Assembly: GCA_028751875.1 (NCBI GenBank)
Contig: CM054159.1
Coordinates: forward strand, 8,964,092-9,028,091
Direction of reading: 5' to 3'
Length of the DNA stretch: 64,000 bases
Source: Rapana venosa
Taxonomy: Eukaryota; Mollusca; Gastropoda; Neogastropoda; Muricidae
Shown here: in pieces, positions 24,188-35,870 of the stretch
How positions within the stretch are numbered: the first letter of the stretch is position 1
How the letters are laid out: every line of letters starts with the position of its first letter
Translations under genes and position numbers: made by a program
The notes under the pieces: model-generated
The model's input: the letters and a program-made list of their open reading frames with translations, nothing else
Told to the model about the DNA's origin: nothing
The model's database searches: none

Positions 24188-24242
<55 letters not shown>
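24187..24242. repeat. TA microsatellite
   Basis: About 27 perfect TA units. Confidence 0.95.
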
Positions 24243-24244
<2 letters not shown>

Positions 24245-25345
24245 CTGTGGCCAAGCTTATGTGAACACTGCTGGTTATATTGTGTTGTTACCTATACTGC
24301 AATGCATGCAACCCTGGCAATAAATGGAAAAAAAAACACATTTGTTTTTCACTGGTATTTGGAACATGATACTTATTCATTTTATGGACATTAAAAATGT
24401 ATTGCATTTATCATTCTTTATAATGTCTGTATATATCTCTTACTATATAAATGGTTGCAACCTTCCTGAGGTAGTCATCATACCATATGTTTCATTTTTG
24501 TATTATCCAGATCACTCTTAGTTGTATTTTGAACACTTTTATTTATATATCCTGTGATAGGTTAAGGCAACCAACTAAGACAAATGCAAAACCAGTTTTT
24601 TTAAATAAATTTTGAAAGTTTTCTGTTCAAGTAACATCTGAATGTCATTTTCAACAGTTCTTTGTTTTGTTTTGTTTATAAATAAGTTGCTCTCATTAAT
24701 GAAAATGACTATGGATGGACTGTGCTTGAAAACATCATTTCATGTTTTGCATACTCAGCAGGCAAGCAAGTACACACACACGCACGCACGCACGCACGCA
24801 CACCACACACACACACACAGAGGCTAATGTAGAGGATTTTTGTTTTCTGCATTGAAAATGTTTGCTGCAAATTATGCAACCCACTGCTGTCGCATTAGGC
24901 AATCAGGGATATCCAATACAAAAGAGAGGTCTACGCAGAGATAGCCAGAGAAATAGTGCAGTGTCTTGTGCTGTACTCTTTTCTCATGACATTGCATTCT
25001 AATGAAGAGTGTCTCCACACACACCATACATAAAACATATTTTAAAAGAACCCCTACACAAATTATGCAAAAGAAAAGATTAAAAAATGGGCCAGTATCA
25101 TACATGAGCTATAGAGGAAATTTTGCCTGCAGGTTGAACTAAGACAGTCGGGCAACTCTTTGCAAATTATGCAAATGGATTAAAAGAGAATATGGAAACT
25201 TTTTTCTGCATGGGGGGGTGGGGTGGGGTGAGGGGTGGGGTGGAGGATGGGGGCAGGGATATCAGTAAAGAAGGCATGGATAGAAAGCGGTAAACAGAAG
25301 ATAAAAGAATACCCCAGATAATGCCTTTGAAAAGTGTTTTAGTTA
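24243..25345. other. No gene recognised
   Basis: AT-rich DNA with a CA/CGCA tract (24770-24821) and a GGGGT-rich stretch (25211-25255). Confidence 0.4.
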
Positions 25346-25351
25346 TTATTT

Positions 25352-25353
<2 letters not shown>

Positions 25354-25410
<57 letters not shown>

Positions 25411-25560
25411 CTCTCTCGCTCTCTTGTTTGTCTGTCTGTCTGTAAGTTTGTCTATCTGTCTGTCTCTCTGTCAGTTTGTCTGTCTCTCTCCCCCCCCCCC
25501 CCCCCCCCCCCCTCTTGTCTCTGTCTCTCTCTGTCTCTGTCTGCCTGTCTCTCTTGAAAG
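25354..25560. repeat. CT/GTCT microsatellite with poly-C run
   Basis: CT units (25354-25420), GTCT units (25428-25490), about 22 consecutive C (25490-25512), then CTCTGT-type repeats. Confidence 0.95.
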
Positions 25561-25907
25561 ATGTGTGTTGTAAATTCTCTCTCTCTCCCTCTATCGAAAT
25601 GCCGTCTCAAATTCAAAAGAAGAGAAAAGAAATGCTAGCTGTAGTGTATACTTCAAAAAAGAAAAAACACCACACAAAAAAACCCAACATGGCAACCCCA
25701 CCCTCACGCCCGCATCATTGTGCAAGAAAATGGTATTGAACTAAGTTGTTGATGCCTGGAATAAGTGGGAGCTGTCATTTGTGCAGAAAGTATTGACCAG
25801 CGCAGTCCACGCCTAAGTTTATGACCGTTTGTATTGATTTTAGATTCTGCAGGATTTGGAATTCCTAGCGAAACAGAGGGCTCTGCTCTTACATTGGAGT
25901 TTCCTTC

Positions 25908-26075
25908 TGCTGTGTGTGTCTGTGTCTGTGTCTGTGTCTGTGTCTGTGTGTGTATGGAGTTTCCTTCTGCATTCTGTGCGTGTGTGTGTGTGTGTGTGTT
26001 GTTGTGTCTTCAATTGAACGTCTGTTCACTCTAAGTGTATGTGCGTGTGTGCGCACTTGTGTGTGTGTGTATTTG
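25908..26075. repeat. GT/GTCT simple repeats with a local duplication
   Basis: GGAGTTTCCTTCTGC occurs twice (about 25902 and 25956), each followed by a GT-type tract, showing a small duplication driven by the repeat. Confidence 0.7.
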
Positions 26076-26403
26076 CAGTTTTTCTCATGCTTGGTTTTGG
26101 TATGGGAAGTGTTGTGGATTTATTAGTTTTTAATTTGAAAGCTTTGGTTTCTAATACTAGTAATAGCTTTGATTTGAAGGTGGACTTATGTTTTTCGCAG
26201 TGTACTAGCTAAGCTATCAGATTATGGGTGTAGGTGTGTGTGTGTACTGACAGCATTGACTATGCCTAAAAATTCATGAGAGGTGCCAGCTTTGTTGCAG
26301 AAAGTTGAAAAATAGTTGCATTTGCTAACTTGTTGATAGCTTTATTGAGGTATAAAAAAAAACAGTTGCATGGCGTTTTTTGGTTTTGTTTTTTGTTTTC
26401 TTT

Positions 26404-26692
26404 CATTTCACGGTTAGAGCTCAGAGGTTTATCAATGGTGAGATTTGTGTGTATGTAACCTTTCCCCTTCCCCACCATTCAGGTAGCCACATTCCGACTT
26501 CAGGGATGGTGTCTAAACACAACTCCTGTGTGCATGCTGTTTTGTTGTTGTTTTTACTGTCATCCGTTCCTTCCGGCACACGGTGGCCTACTCTTCCAAA
26601 CGGCGGAATGGGGTGTGTTAACATGTGCACAAGATGTTCTCTGTGTGTTTACACACAGGGCCTCTGTTTATAGTCTCATCCAAAGGACTTTG
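26404..26692 (-). mobile_element. SINE-A, tail B, headless
   Basis: Left part is tail B in reverse (GAGCTCAGAGGTTTATCAAT, CCACCATTCAGGTAGCCACA, TTCAGGGATGGTGTCTAAAC). The shared middle follows (GGCACACGGTGGCCTACTCT) and ends at GTCTCATCCAAAGGACTTTG, the same end point as other headless copies. Confidence 0.7.
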
Positions 26693-26699
26693 ACATTCA

Positions 26700-26810
26700 G
26701 TTCAATTTTTTCGTCAAACTGGGAAGAAAGGGCAAGGCTGGGAATCGAACCCAGAACCTCATGGTTCTCTTGTATGGCAGGTGAACGTCTTAACCATCCT
26801 GCCACCCTCC
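26700..26810 (-). mobile_element. Unrelated tRNA-derived SINE head
   Basis: On the minus strand: GGATGGTTAAGACGTTCACC (A box) and GGTTCTGGGTTCGATTCCCA (B box), spaced as in a tRNA. No 3' acceptor pairing or CCA context supports a functional tRNA. It lies directly against the headless SINE-A copy at 26404-26692, so the two may form a composite element. Confidence 0.55.
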
Positions 26811-27163
26811 TTCTTTAAAAAAAAATTTTAACTCGCACAGTCACAGAGCAAAACTAACCAGAAGCTGAAAGTTCAGTGCAAACAGTTCACCCACCACTCC
26901 CAAAAAAAAAAAAAGATTCTTATTTGTACCATTGCTATCATTTTGCTGTTAGTTATCTGGTGACATATGGACCGATTAATGACGTGGATCTTGACTACAG
27001 CAATCTGCGGATTCTGACCCCAGCCTCACCACCGTGCTTTTGTGTGTCTATAGGTAACTGACAGCTGCCTTGTCACACTGAGGTGATTAATAGCAGACGA
27101 CCACCATTTATCATTTATCTGTCTGTTGCCCACAGTAGCGTCTGACAGGGGACGGTCAGGCGA

Positions 27164-27164
<1 letters not shown>

Positions 27165-27202
<38 letters not shown>

Positions 27203-27270
27203 GAAGTCATGTTCTGTATACCACACACAAAGGGGGGGGGGGGGGGGGGGGGGGGGGAGGGGGGGTGTGG
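27165..27270. repeat. Two long poly-G tracts
   Basis: Runs of about 32 G (27169-27200) and about 26 G (27232-27257) separated by 31 bases. Frames of poly-Gly or poly-Pro across them are artefacts. Confidence 0.9.
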
Positions 27271-27699
27271 ATTTTTGGGTTGGGGTGTTATATAGGAGGG
27301 TGCATGGAAGGGGGTAATTTGTACCTGATAGGTTGTTTGGATATGTCTGGTCTGGTCTGTTGCTGTGATGCCAAATCAAAGTGAGTAACATTGGTGCGTG
27401 TGGTATGTACGTTGAGTTGTTGTGTGTGTTGGGTTGGTTGGTATGTTGTGGTTGGGTGTTGTGTGCGTGGTGGTATGTACGTACGAGTTATGCAGTGTAG
27501 TTTCTTGTTTGGGGGGTAGGAGGGTCCATTTTCGGTATTGATGAGTGTTTTTGTTTTTGGTCGCGTGTGAGTGTGGTGTGCGCATGTGTGTGTGTGTTTT
27601 CTTTCTTTTTCTCTCTGTTTCTATTTTTCTTATGGAGTTAGTCTTTTTGTTATGGTAATAACGTAGTTAGATAATATTGATCAAGTTTTTTGTTCCTAG

Positions 27700-27772
27700 A
27701 TAGATGGCTTGATGAAGAAAAGTAAATGTATTGCTTATTCAATGTACCATCTGGAAATAAAAAATTGACTTG
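27700..27772 (+). repeat. Retroposon 3'-end repeat, copy 2
   Basis: TAGATGGCTTGATGAAGAAA, then TATTGCTTATTCAATGTACC, then ATCTGGAAATAAAAAATTGA. The same order is seen at 42717-42793. Both copies run straight into CA repeats, as expected if the microsatellite grew from the tail of a retroposon. Confidence 0.65.
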
Positions 27773-27774
27773 AC

Positions 27775-28012
27775 AAATACACACACAACCACGCACGCAC
27801 GCGTTCGCGCGCACACACACACACAACTAATATCGGCAACAACACACACACACAAACACGCCCCTACACACACACACACCTACTCACAAACACACACATG
27901 CACGCATATGCGCGCACACACATGCACGCACACATACATACACACTAATATCACTTTGAGTGAACAGATGTAAAATCAAAGCAGCAACAACAATAACAAC
28001 GCGCACGTGCAT

Positions 28013-28049
<37 letters not shown>

Positions 28050-28065
28050 GACACAACACACACAC
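27775..28065. repeat. CA microsatellite cluster
   Basis: CACACA and CGCACGCA stretches at 27777-27945 and a CA run at 28015-28047. Confidence 0.92.
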
Positions 28066-28144
28066 GGAGTGGCTACACTCTACACTGTACTTCTAGATTG
28101 ATAGATTGACAGGAGAGAAATTGGAGGCACAGGAGTGCAGGATA

Positions 28145-28332
28145 CTGGATAGCCTTGAGGTTGAGAGCATTTGAGTCTCCCCTGAGGTGCCCTTTCAACT
28201 TCATGTGGATTCTTCCTCAGGAGTTAACATCAGTGCTTCTCCATTCTCCCAAAAATCCTTCATATGAGACTCTAAACCAAGACCTTGTGTGTGACCGTGT
28301 GCAGAAAGAACATCTTGTACACGTTTAAAAAA
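28145..28332 (+). mobile_element. SINE-A fragment
   Basis: GGATAGCCTTGAGGTTGAGA (decayed A box), GAGTTAACATCAGTGCTTCT, AATCCTTCATATGAGACTCT and GAACATCTTGTACACGTTT follow the SINE-A order. It is truncated before either tail type. Confidence 0.65.
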
Positions 28333-28489
28333 AAATTGTAGAAATTTGTATTATAAAAAAAAGAAAGACTTGACGAGTTGTAATGGTTGTGCTTTTAGTG
28401 GCCTTGGTCACACCCTTCCTGTTAAAAATTTGTTTGCTGCCTCATCCTTCCCCCCCCCGTCCTGCTGTTCCCACATCGCTCATTCCACT

Positions 28490-28717
28490 CTCCCTGCCAC
28501 AGCCAGATTTGTTATGGTTCATCCTCAGAGTCGGAAGTCCACACGGAGCCCATCACTATCAGACCGCCATGGGGCCACCAGCCAGAGGGGCCCTGCACTG
28601 CTGCTGGGTCACTTTGGTGGTGTTCAGTGGTGCCTGTTCAGAGCTAACATACACAGGACACCACCTACTAAGCCCCCTACTAACGACAGTATTAGCTCAG
28701 TCACGGAGCCAGACTGA
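28490..28717 (+). other. Candidate exon in a GC-richer patch
   Basis: Base composition rises from about 28440 to 28880. A possible acceptor (CCTGCCACAG) ends at 28501 and a strong donor GTGAGT lies at 28718-28723. The ATG at 28569 has an ideal context (GCCATGG). Its frame, MGPPARGALHCCWVTLVVFS then GACSELT, stays open to the donor and looks mildly like a signal peptide. A second frame over the same bases (SRKSTRSPSLSDRH...) ends in TGA just before the donor. No homology is recognised; it could be a 5' exon of an unseen gene, an untranslated exon or nothing. Confidence 0.22.
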
Positions 28718-28988
28718 GTGAGTTGCCCACCCGAGGTGGCGACCACCACCACAACGTCCCTCCAACAACTGTCCCCCCGTGAACCTCCAACCCCAAAGGC
28801 CCCAACACAAACTCGTCACAGGCACAGAAGTATATGGGCAAACCGAATCTGAGGTCACCATGATGGTCACACACTTTCTGTCCTGAAAACGGTTTGGTTT
28901 GGTTTTCAAGAAACCAAAATTTGTGAATCATTTATTTTGGATGGTGTGTGTGTGTGTGTGTGAAAGACTTTGTATATATATATATGCA

Positions 28989-30575
28989 GGGTTCGTACAA
29001 ATCTTAAAAAGCCCTAAAAGGCCCTGATTTTTGAAGATCCAAAATAAGGCCCCTAAAAAGCCCTAAAAATGAGACCTATGGCCCTGGAGGCCCTAAAAAG
29101 CCCTAAAAATGGGAACCATGAGTGAGAGTTTCAGATGAAATGTAGATTAAACAAATACACAAAATAAAACTTATGAGAAATGAAAGCAAGAAGGATGTCC
29201 AAAGATCGTATTATCACTGATAGAGCCTGTTGTCTGCTATTCATGTTGCGCCACCTATTTTGCCAAGGGAGGTAATCATCAGTTATTTCTTACATGCCGA
29301 AAACTACCTACCCCTATGGTATGTCCGTAATTTGTTTGGAAAATGATGTTTAACTATGAAACTGCAATCATGAGTCAAAATAATACCAGTTTTCTGTTTA
29401 CTGCGCTACAGTCCTTCTCTACGAGATTTTTCAATTTTAGCACAGCTGCACTGTGAATAGCAAGGCCTATTGTTTCTCCTGTGCGAAGTTTACAAAATGG
29501 CAGTCAGTGATACAGTTGTGTGTCAGAATGGGAATACAATAAAACCTGTAGCCAGATCTGTTCTTTATTTGAGGAGATTATCCCACAGATTTCCTGCAGA
29601 ATGCATACAGAAATGAATCCAATTCATAAGGCAAGTCACAAATACCTGAATATTTACAAATGTACAGGAAAAATACAAATGTTTGAATATTTTCCACCGC
29701 TCAATGTGGTTGATTTTAGTTGACTTTAAAATTCGCAGCTTATTCAGTTATTGACCGACTTATCTGAAGATTCTTGCTTTAAAAAACAACAACTTTGGGC
29801 AGAGGGTGTTGGCATCCTTTTCAAGCCAGTGTTAGGCCTTCCTCTCTGTCTGCATTGACCATATGGGACTTGTACATGTATTCATAGTGAAGAGAACTTG
29901 CATCCAGCAGTCTCTCTCTCTCTGTGTCTTTCTCAGTTTTTGTCTCTGTCTTTTATGCATGCATGCGTGTGCATGCACGCACGTGCGTGTGTGTGTGTGT
30001 GAATTCCTGCATGTACGCATGTGTGAGATTGAAATAAAGGAGCAGAATTTGGAAGAGGCACAGTGACTGTGTGAGGGTATTGTTATTACCAGTTCTAGTA
30101 CCGGGCAACCATCTGCATCTTTGGTAAGGCAAGGAGACTAGTTCACATCAGATGAAGTTTGAGGGATAGTGTCTTTTAAGTTCACTTTGCTAGCTGTTTG
30201 TGAAAAACATCTTGGAATCAGAGACACTTATTTCAGTTTTCACTTTACTTCGTATTTCAAGACATGGACACTTCCATCACACCATGGATGTTTTACTGTG
30301 TGAGGATTTTAATTCATTGTATCTATGAGTGAAAGACATTTTATTCTAGAACTTCACTTGAATTTGTGTCAATAATCAATATCCGTCATGCAGTTGTAGA
30401 TGAGAAGACTTTGCTTACATGAATTTGAGATTGGTTTATCAAAGTAAATGTGTACAAAGGTTGATAACATACACTTTGATACCCTGCGGATAGGCCCTAA
30501 ATTTGGAAATAATGGCCCCTAAAAAGCCCTAAAAAAGCCCTAAATTTTTTCCCACCAAGTCTGTATGAACCCTGA
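28989..30575. mobile_element. Non-autonomous hAT-like DNA transposon
   Basis: The left end CAGGGTTCGTACAAATCTT and the right end (reverse complement CAGGGTTCATACAGACTT) form imperfect terminal inverted repeats of about 18 bp. The flanks show ATATG on both sides, a possible 5-bp target duplication, though the site lies in a TA repeat. Subterminal arrays of GGCCCCTAAAAAGCCCTAAA occur at both ends (29022-29110 and 30495-30550). CAGGGTTCRTACA-type termini with A-rich subterminal repeats are typical of a widespread animal hAT group. The 1.6-kb interior has no transposase-like frame, so mobility would need a transposase from elsewhere. Confidence 0.75.
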
Positions 30576-30579
30576 TATG

Positions 30580-31764
30580 TGAGACTCAGTGTGTGTGTGT
30601 GTGTATGTGTGTGTGGCCTTATTGATTGACATGCTGTACGCACTTTGTAGTGTTAAAATTGCAAGAGTTGCTGCTGTCACATCGCTGGGAGAAGAAGAGA
30701 AAAAAAGGCTCCACAACACTCTAAAGCTCATGGAAACAAGCGAATCGAATCGATAGTTAACAAATGAAAAAAAAAAAGTGTTGTTTGAGAATAATGAAGC
30801 TTGTAGCCATTGCGGCTGCCCCCCCTCCCCTCCTTCTCTCCCCCTTCCCCCCTCCTCCCCTTCCCAATTCCCCCAAGATGCCTGGTGTCCCATATAAGCA
30901 TCCCTGTGAGTGTGACTGTGTGTGTGTGTGTGTCACAGTTTAAACCACCTCATTATTTATAAATTCACTGTATATTTTTGTTTTTTTATTGACTGTACAG
31001 ACAGTCCTCACATGCATGTACAATGTCGGTGAAGAAAGGCGTGAGAGGTTAGTGTCAAGAGAAGAATGCTCCTGTATCCACGCTTGTCACATATTTTTTA
31101 AGCATTTTTCTTTTTGTGTTTTTTAGACAGCCTTTGACAGGTTTTTATTCATGAATAATAATGTATTGCACGATTTAGCCTAATCTGTTTTTTATGTCTT
31201 TTAGAAAAAAATCGAATGAACAGGTCACTGTCCTCAGGATGGTAATTAGGGGAGGGGGGTGGGGGGTGTTGTAGGGTGGAGAGGGCTATCATAGAGGATT
31301 GGGAAAAGATAGCAAAGAAAAAGGTGTTCTGCTGAAAGGAATGGAGGAAATTGAACATCAGCAGATTGGATGAGGAGTGATGGGGGTGATGGTGGTGGCC
31401 ATTGTTGATTTTTATTACTGTGTATTTCACATGCTTTTGTACTGTGGAAAATTTGTGTGTGTGTTGTAGATGTTGATATTGTTACTTTTGTGTATATAGA
31501 TCTGTTTTTGACCTGTAGTTTTTAGCTGAAAGCTTGGAGTGCTCAGAAATATTAAATCTGATCCAGAGAACGAACTGAGAAAGTGATTTTTTGTTTACAA
31601 ATGAAGAAAATGTGACAGATAGAAAAATCCAAGATTGTTGTTGATTATGCATAATGGTACAGAATAACAAAACACATTTGTGTATTGCCCAAGTGATAAA
31701 ACCACAAAGAATTTATTAGAAAGGAAAATTTAAAATCTGCTCTTTCTCTGTCTCTGCCTACCTG

Positions 31765-31765
<1 letters not shown>
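30580..31765. other. No gene recognised
   Basis: GT runs (30589-30614, 30918-30932), a C-rich patch (30820-30870) and AT-rich DNA. The 117-codon minus frame at 30540-30893 derives from purine-rich sequence and has no domain. Confidence 0.4.
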
Positions 31766-31768
<3 letters not shown>

Positions 31769-31824
<56 letters not shown>

Positions 31825-31870
31825 CTCCTCTCTCTCCTCTCTCTCCTCTCTCTCTCTCTTCTCTCTCTAA
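31769..31870. repeat. CT microsatellite
   Basis: About 25 perfect CT units followed by CTCTCCT-type variants. Confidence 0.95.
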
Positions 31871-32685
31871 TATATTTTTATGTTTTGTATATTTATAACT
31901 GTGCAATGTAAAAAAAAGAAAAACCCACCCCAAAACTGAATAAAAAAGTTTTAATTTTTTTTTAAAGCTTTGAGAGATATATCAGAGCATCTGGGACATT
32001 CCTATATATATTATACACAACAGCTGCCATTCAACATGTAAGTGTCGTTACCGTCTAATTCAGTGCACAGGCAAACAAAACCTCGGGTGCATGCAAGGCA
32101 TTTTTGTTTCTGTAACCCATCTGAGCTAGATTACAAGCTGTAGACATGATCTGTTGTTTGCATATAAAGTGTAAAAGTATTAAAAATTAAAACCCAAACA
32201 AAACAGCAACAAACAAACAAAAAAACAGGAGACCCGAGGGGGGGGGGGGGGGGTGGGAGGGGCTGTAAGTATAAATAGCCTCTCCACCTTCCGGAAATTC
32301 TGAGCTACAAATTCCCTCTTTTCTATCCCTCTCTTTGTTTCTGCCTTGTTCCTTTTCTTCTTGTCAGCTCCTTCTTCTCTTTATTTTCTGCCTTCTTGGT
32401 CCATTCTCCTGCCTTTTTTCCAGAAAGACTTAATAACAATTCTCTCCCATGTTGAAGACGGATGCGCTGGACCTGATTTGTCAGGCGCTTAATGGCAGCG
32501 CAACGCATTTTCGCTCAAGTGACAGACAACAGTAGTCGCTGCCCGAGTGTTTGACGACAACGACAACAACCAAACAGGAGTATTATTAGCGCTGGCAGGT
32601 CTGCACATAATGTGGGAGATAATTTGAAAAATAAAAAAAAATAAAAGGAGAAATCTCTATTCTGAATCCACCAGGCACTAGTAGA
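31871..32685. other. No gene recognised; poly-G tract
   Basis: AT-rich DNA with a G run at 32238-32253. 32270-32560 is pyrimidine-rich and less AT-rich, but no exon can be supported. Confidence 0.35.
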
Positions 32686-32689
32686 GGTT

Positions 32690-32975
32690 GGAGGCACTGT
32701 GGTGGAGTGGTTTAGGCGGTCAACTCGTGATCCAGAGGTCGTGGGTTCGATTCCCGCTCGGCTCGGTGTTGTGTCCTTGGGAAAGACACTTTACTCCTAT
32801 TTTCCTCACTCCACCCAGGTGTACAAGTGGGTACCAGCTCTGCTGGGGAAGTATCTGGCGACAGACTAGCGTCCTGTCACAGGGGTGGTGAAAAACCATC
32901 AGTTTGCTTAACGCTACAGAAACCGGGATAAGCTCCGGCTCTATGGGCCTTCTGGCTCGAAAGAACATACTAGTA
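32690..32975 (+). mobile_element. tRNA-derived SINE with conserved GTGTCCTTGGGAAAGAC block
   Basis: A box GTGGTGGAGTGGTTTAGGCG and B box GTGGGTTCGATTCCCGC at 32742-32758 are spaced as in a tRNA. Downstream is GTGTCCTTGGGAAAGACACT then CACCCAGGTGTACAAGTGGG, a central block shared by many invertebrate SINEs. The 3' part (CTTAACGCTACAGAAACCGG, GCTCCGGCTCTATGGGCCTT) looks complete. Good preservation of both promoter boxes suggests a fairly young copy. Confidence 0.85.
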
Positions 32976-33479
32976 GAGGTACAAGTCGATGGATGATTCA
33001 GGACCATGGAGGTTGGCGGCCATCTGTCATAACCACTTGGTTATCCCCCTTGTATTTTTTTAAAAACCAAACGAAGGTGAAGGTGAAGAAGGAATTTGGA
33101 TGCACAGGTGGTGGGGAAAAGGTTAAATATGAGGGAGTCTGTACCCACCTGTTGCCTTTGTGTGGGTTTATTTACTTATTTATTTATTTATTCTTCTTTT
33201 TTTTGGTTTTTTTACTGGAAGGTAAAGGATTAGGTTTAGTAGGGGAGGTAAAGAACTAGAAATATGTTTAATGTAAGCATCACTTCGGGGCATACATTTT
33301 CTCTGTCACCCCCCCTTCCCTCGAATTTGATTTAAATAATGTAAATTATGTTGTCAGACAGCCAACCTGCCCCCACCTCCACCCTCACTCCAATACAATA
33401 TGAAAAGGATGGGGGAAAAACTCACCAGGGGCATGTCAGTCCTATTGTCAAGCAAATTGCTATACAGTACTTTTTGTTT

Positions 33480-33600
33480 GTGTTTTGTTCCTTGGTTATC
33501 GCTCTGAGGTTCATCAATGGTGACATTAAATAGCATATTGTATGCATGCGCCATTTCTGCCCACCATTAAGGTAGCCGCATTTGGGCTTCTGGGATGTTA
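33480..33600 (-). mobile_element. SINE-A tail B fragment
   Basis: GCTCTGAGGTTCATCAATGG, CCACCATTAAGGTAGCCGCA and TTTGGGCTTCTGGGATG match tail B in reverse (compare 26404-26520). Head and middle are absent. Confidence 0.6.
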
Positions 33601-33934
33601 AATTAATCATGCTTTATCAACAACAACAACAACAACGACAACAAAATCATAGCTTCGTCTGTGTTATGTAAAATGATGTATCAGGCAACAATCATGTCAG
33701 TCTGCAATATGTAATGATCATAATTAATTCCTCAGTGTAAACAAAACTTGGTTGGGTGAGAAACATAGGTCCTTTTGTTTTGTTTAATGAATTTGCCATT
33801 CCCAGACATGTAGAAAGTCTTGATTTATTTAAAAAAAAATATTTTTAAAAAAAGAAAGGAAAAAAGTCAGAAATGGTTTTAAACTTGAATGTGTTATTTA
33901 ATACTTTTGTGTGTGAATGCTATACATGTATGAA

Positions 33935-34018
33935 TGAAATAAGTGCAAGCGCTTTGATTTATATTTTACGGGATATCATGCTATACAAGTTTCATATTGA
34001 TGTCATTGTAATTATTAT
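33935..34018 (+). repeat. Retroposon 3'-end fragment, AGCGCT type, diverged
   Basis: AAGTGCAAGCGCTTTGATTT, then TTTTACGGGATATCATGCTA, then TTTCATATTGATG and a short ATT tail. Related to 8955-9040. Confidence 0.5.
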
Positions 34019-34104
34019 TTCTGTGTCATTGTGATTTTATTATTTCAGTCTTCAGGGAGAGCTAGAGGCTCGTGAATTGTTATCGTGTATTAAATCTTCC
34101 AGTC

Positions 34105-34230
34105 TGATAATCAGGATGTTTGTGTACACAGAAAATGTGAAGCTTTTGCTATGGATCCCCAAAGTTAGAGTGTGGCTACCTTATTGGTGAAATAAAAATG
34201 ATTGTGTAGGCAAAAATGTGATTATCAGGA
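34105..34230 (+). mobile_element. SINE-A tail B fragment, diverged
   Basis: GGATCCCCAAAGTTAGAGTG then GGCTACCTTATTGGTGAAAT follows tail B order. Confidence 0.4.
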
Positions 34231-34658
34231 AAGGTGTACTTCAAAAGTTCTTCCGGCCCAGGAACAGAAAAGGGTTGTAACAAGGAAACGAAGTGTTCTC
34301 CAATTCTCTATTTTTGACCTTCATTCTTACAATTCGGGCAGACACCCTTTCTGAACTGTGGCCATATATTTGTCAGGGTCTGGTGTGTTGACAGCTTAGG
34401 CAGGCCAGAGGGGTTATTTTATTGCCTGTGGAGGTGAGTGACTGCTGTTTTATGAACACAGCCAGCAGCCAGCCTGTCTGTCCACAATATGTATATATAT
34501 GTGTACCTGGCAAGGTGAACTCTCAGTATCACCATCACTGCCTTGTCAGACAGTGGCTGACTCAGCTGCCAGAAACTTGAGTCGTCTCTGGGCAGATTTC
34601 CATGTCCGAGTACACACTATTCTCCGTGTGTCTTGAGGAAAGGATTGTGTGCATGGTG

Positions 34659-34661
<3 letters not shown>

Positions 34662-34708
<47 letters not shown>
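34662..34708. repeat. GT microsatellite
   Basis: About 23 perfect GT units. Confidence 0.96.
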
Positions 34709-34710
<2 letters not shown>

Positions 34711-35083
34711 GGGGTTTTATTTTGCTAACCTCATTCCTCCACGCTCCATTTAAAACAAAATTTATAAGCAAAAAACCCCACCCAGACAAAGACCCATCCT
34801 CTCCCTTTGAAAATATTGATGAAATCTCTAAAAGGTTAGAACTTGAAATTGAGGCTCCATATAATTTGAGTATGTTTTTTCCTAAATCTTGTCAGAGTTG
34901 ATGATTTGATTGAAAATTCACCTCCATTTCACACTCATATTTTGCATGCCTTTTCAGTCTTGCTATAAAAGTGTACATTTCCATTCTTGCCATCATACAT
35001 TTTATGTGCACATGAATCACACACACATGCATGCGTAGCTATGCAAACACTTCACTACTACACACATACACTATACATGCACA

Positions 35084-35098
35084 CACAGACAGACAGAC

Positions 35099-35184
<86 letters not shown>
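35084..35184. repeat. CT microsatellite
   Basis: CT units from 35101 to 35183 with two interruptions, ending at ATTGTCATTGTCATTGTCTT, a short ATTGTC repeat similar to one at 40795-40811. Confidence 0.94.
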
Positions 35185-35187
<3 letters not shown>

Positions 35188-35870
35188 ATTGTCATTGTCA
35201 TTGTCTTTCTCTGTTATTGCTTATATTGTCTTCCCACAGGCTATTAGCCAATGACTGACTATTGAACACTTGTAACCCTGACCAGACTAGTATTTTAGTG
35301 TTATTCAGTAACATTTGGAATCACTGCCAAGAAGTTGATTAAAATATTGAATAATGATTGTCTAAGTAACTTTTTTGGTGGGTTGGTGTGGGGATGTTGA
35401 CATTGGATTAATGGTGAAATTCAATAAAGAGCAGATATTATTTTGTTTTTGTTTGTTGTGGTTTTTTTTTGTTTTCTTTTAAAGTTATGTGTGTAACAGA
35501 AACATTAATCAGATATATTTTATCAGTTTTATTTTTTCTGTATTCTTTCTTTGTCTCTCTCTCTCAGTCTCTGTCTGTCTCTTTCTGTCTGTTTCTCTCT
35601 GTCGGGGGGTGAGCGTTTCTCACACTTTTGGATGGCAGCAAAATTTGAGAGCTCGTGAAAAATTTGTTAATTTTCCTAATTAACTGAATTAATTTGTTCA
35701 ATATCGAGTAAAAATTTGTATGAGGTAATTCAGTAAGACCTCCTGGTTATAACGGTATAATTTTTGTGTGTATTATATCATTACTTGTCTAAATATTTAA
35801 CATTTATTACGACTTGTTGCTGTGAAGAGGAGCAAAACAACTCACACCTGTACAGCCTATAGCACGTCAA
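35185..35870. other. No gene recognised; LINE 5' flank
   Basis: AT-rich. 35820-35870 may belong to the 5' leader of the LINE, but I cannot place its 5' boundary. Confidence 0.35.

Noticed and set aside
26733..26806. Possible minus-strand tRNA gene
   Set aside because: A and B boxes are present, but the acceptor stem does not pair and the sequence continues as a SINE-like body.
27026..27391. 121-codon minus-strand Pro-rich frame
   Set aside because: Produced by two poly-G runs read in reverse.
28989..30575. Telomere-like CCCTAA repeats as an interstitial telomere
   Set aside because: The units are irregular GCCCTAAAAA words confined to just inside two inverted transposon termini, so a subterminal transposon repeat explains them better.
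32690..32765. Possible plus-strand tRNA gene
   Set aside because: The good B box is explained by the SINE whose central GTGTCCTTGGGAAAGAC block follows directly.
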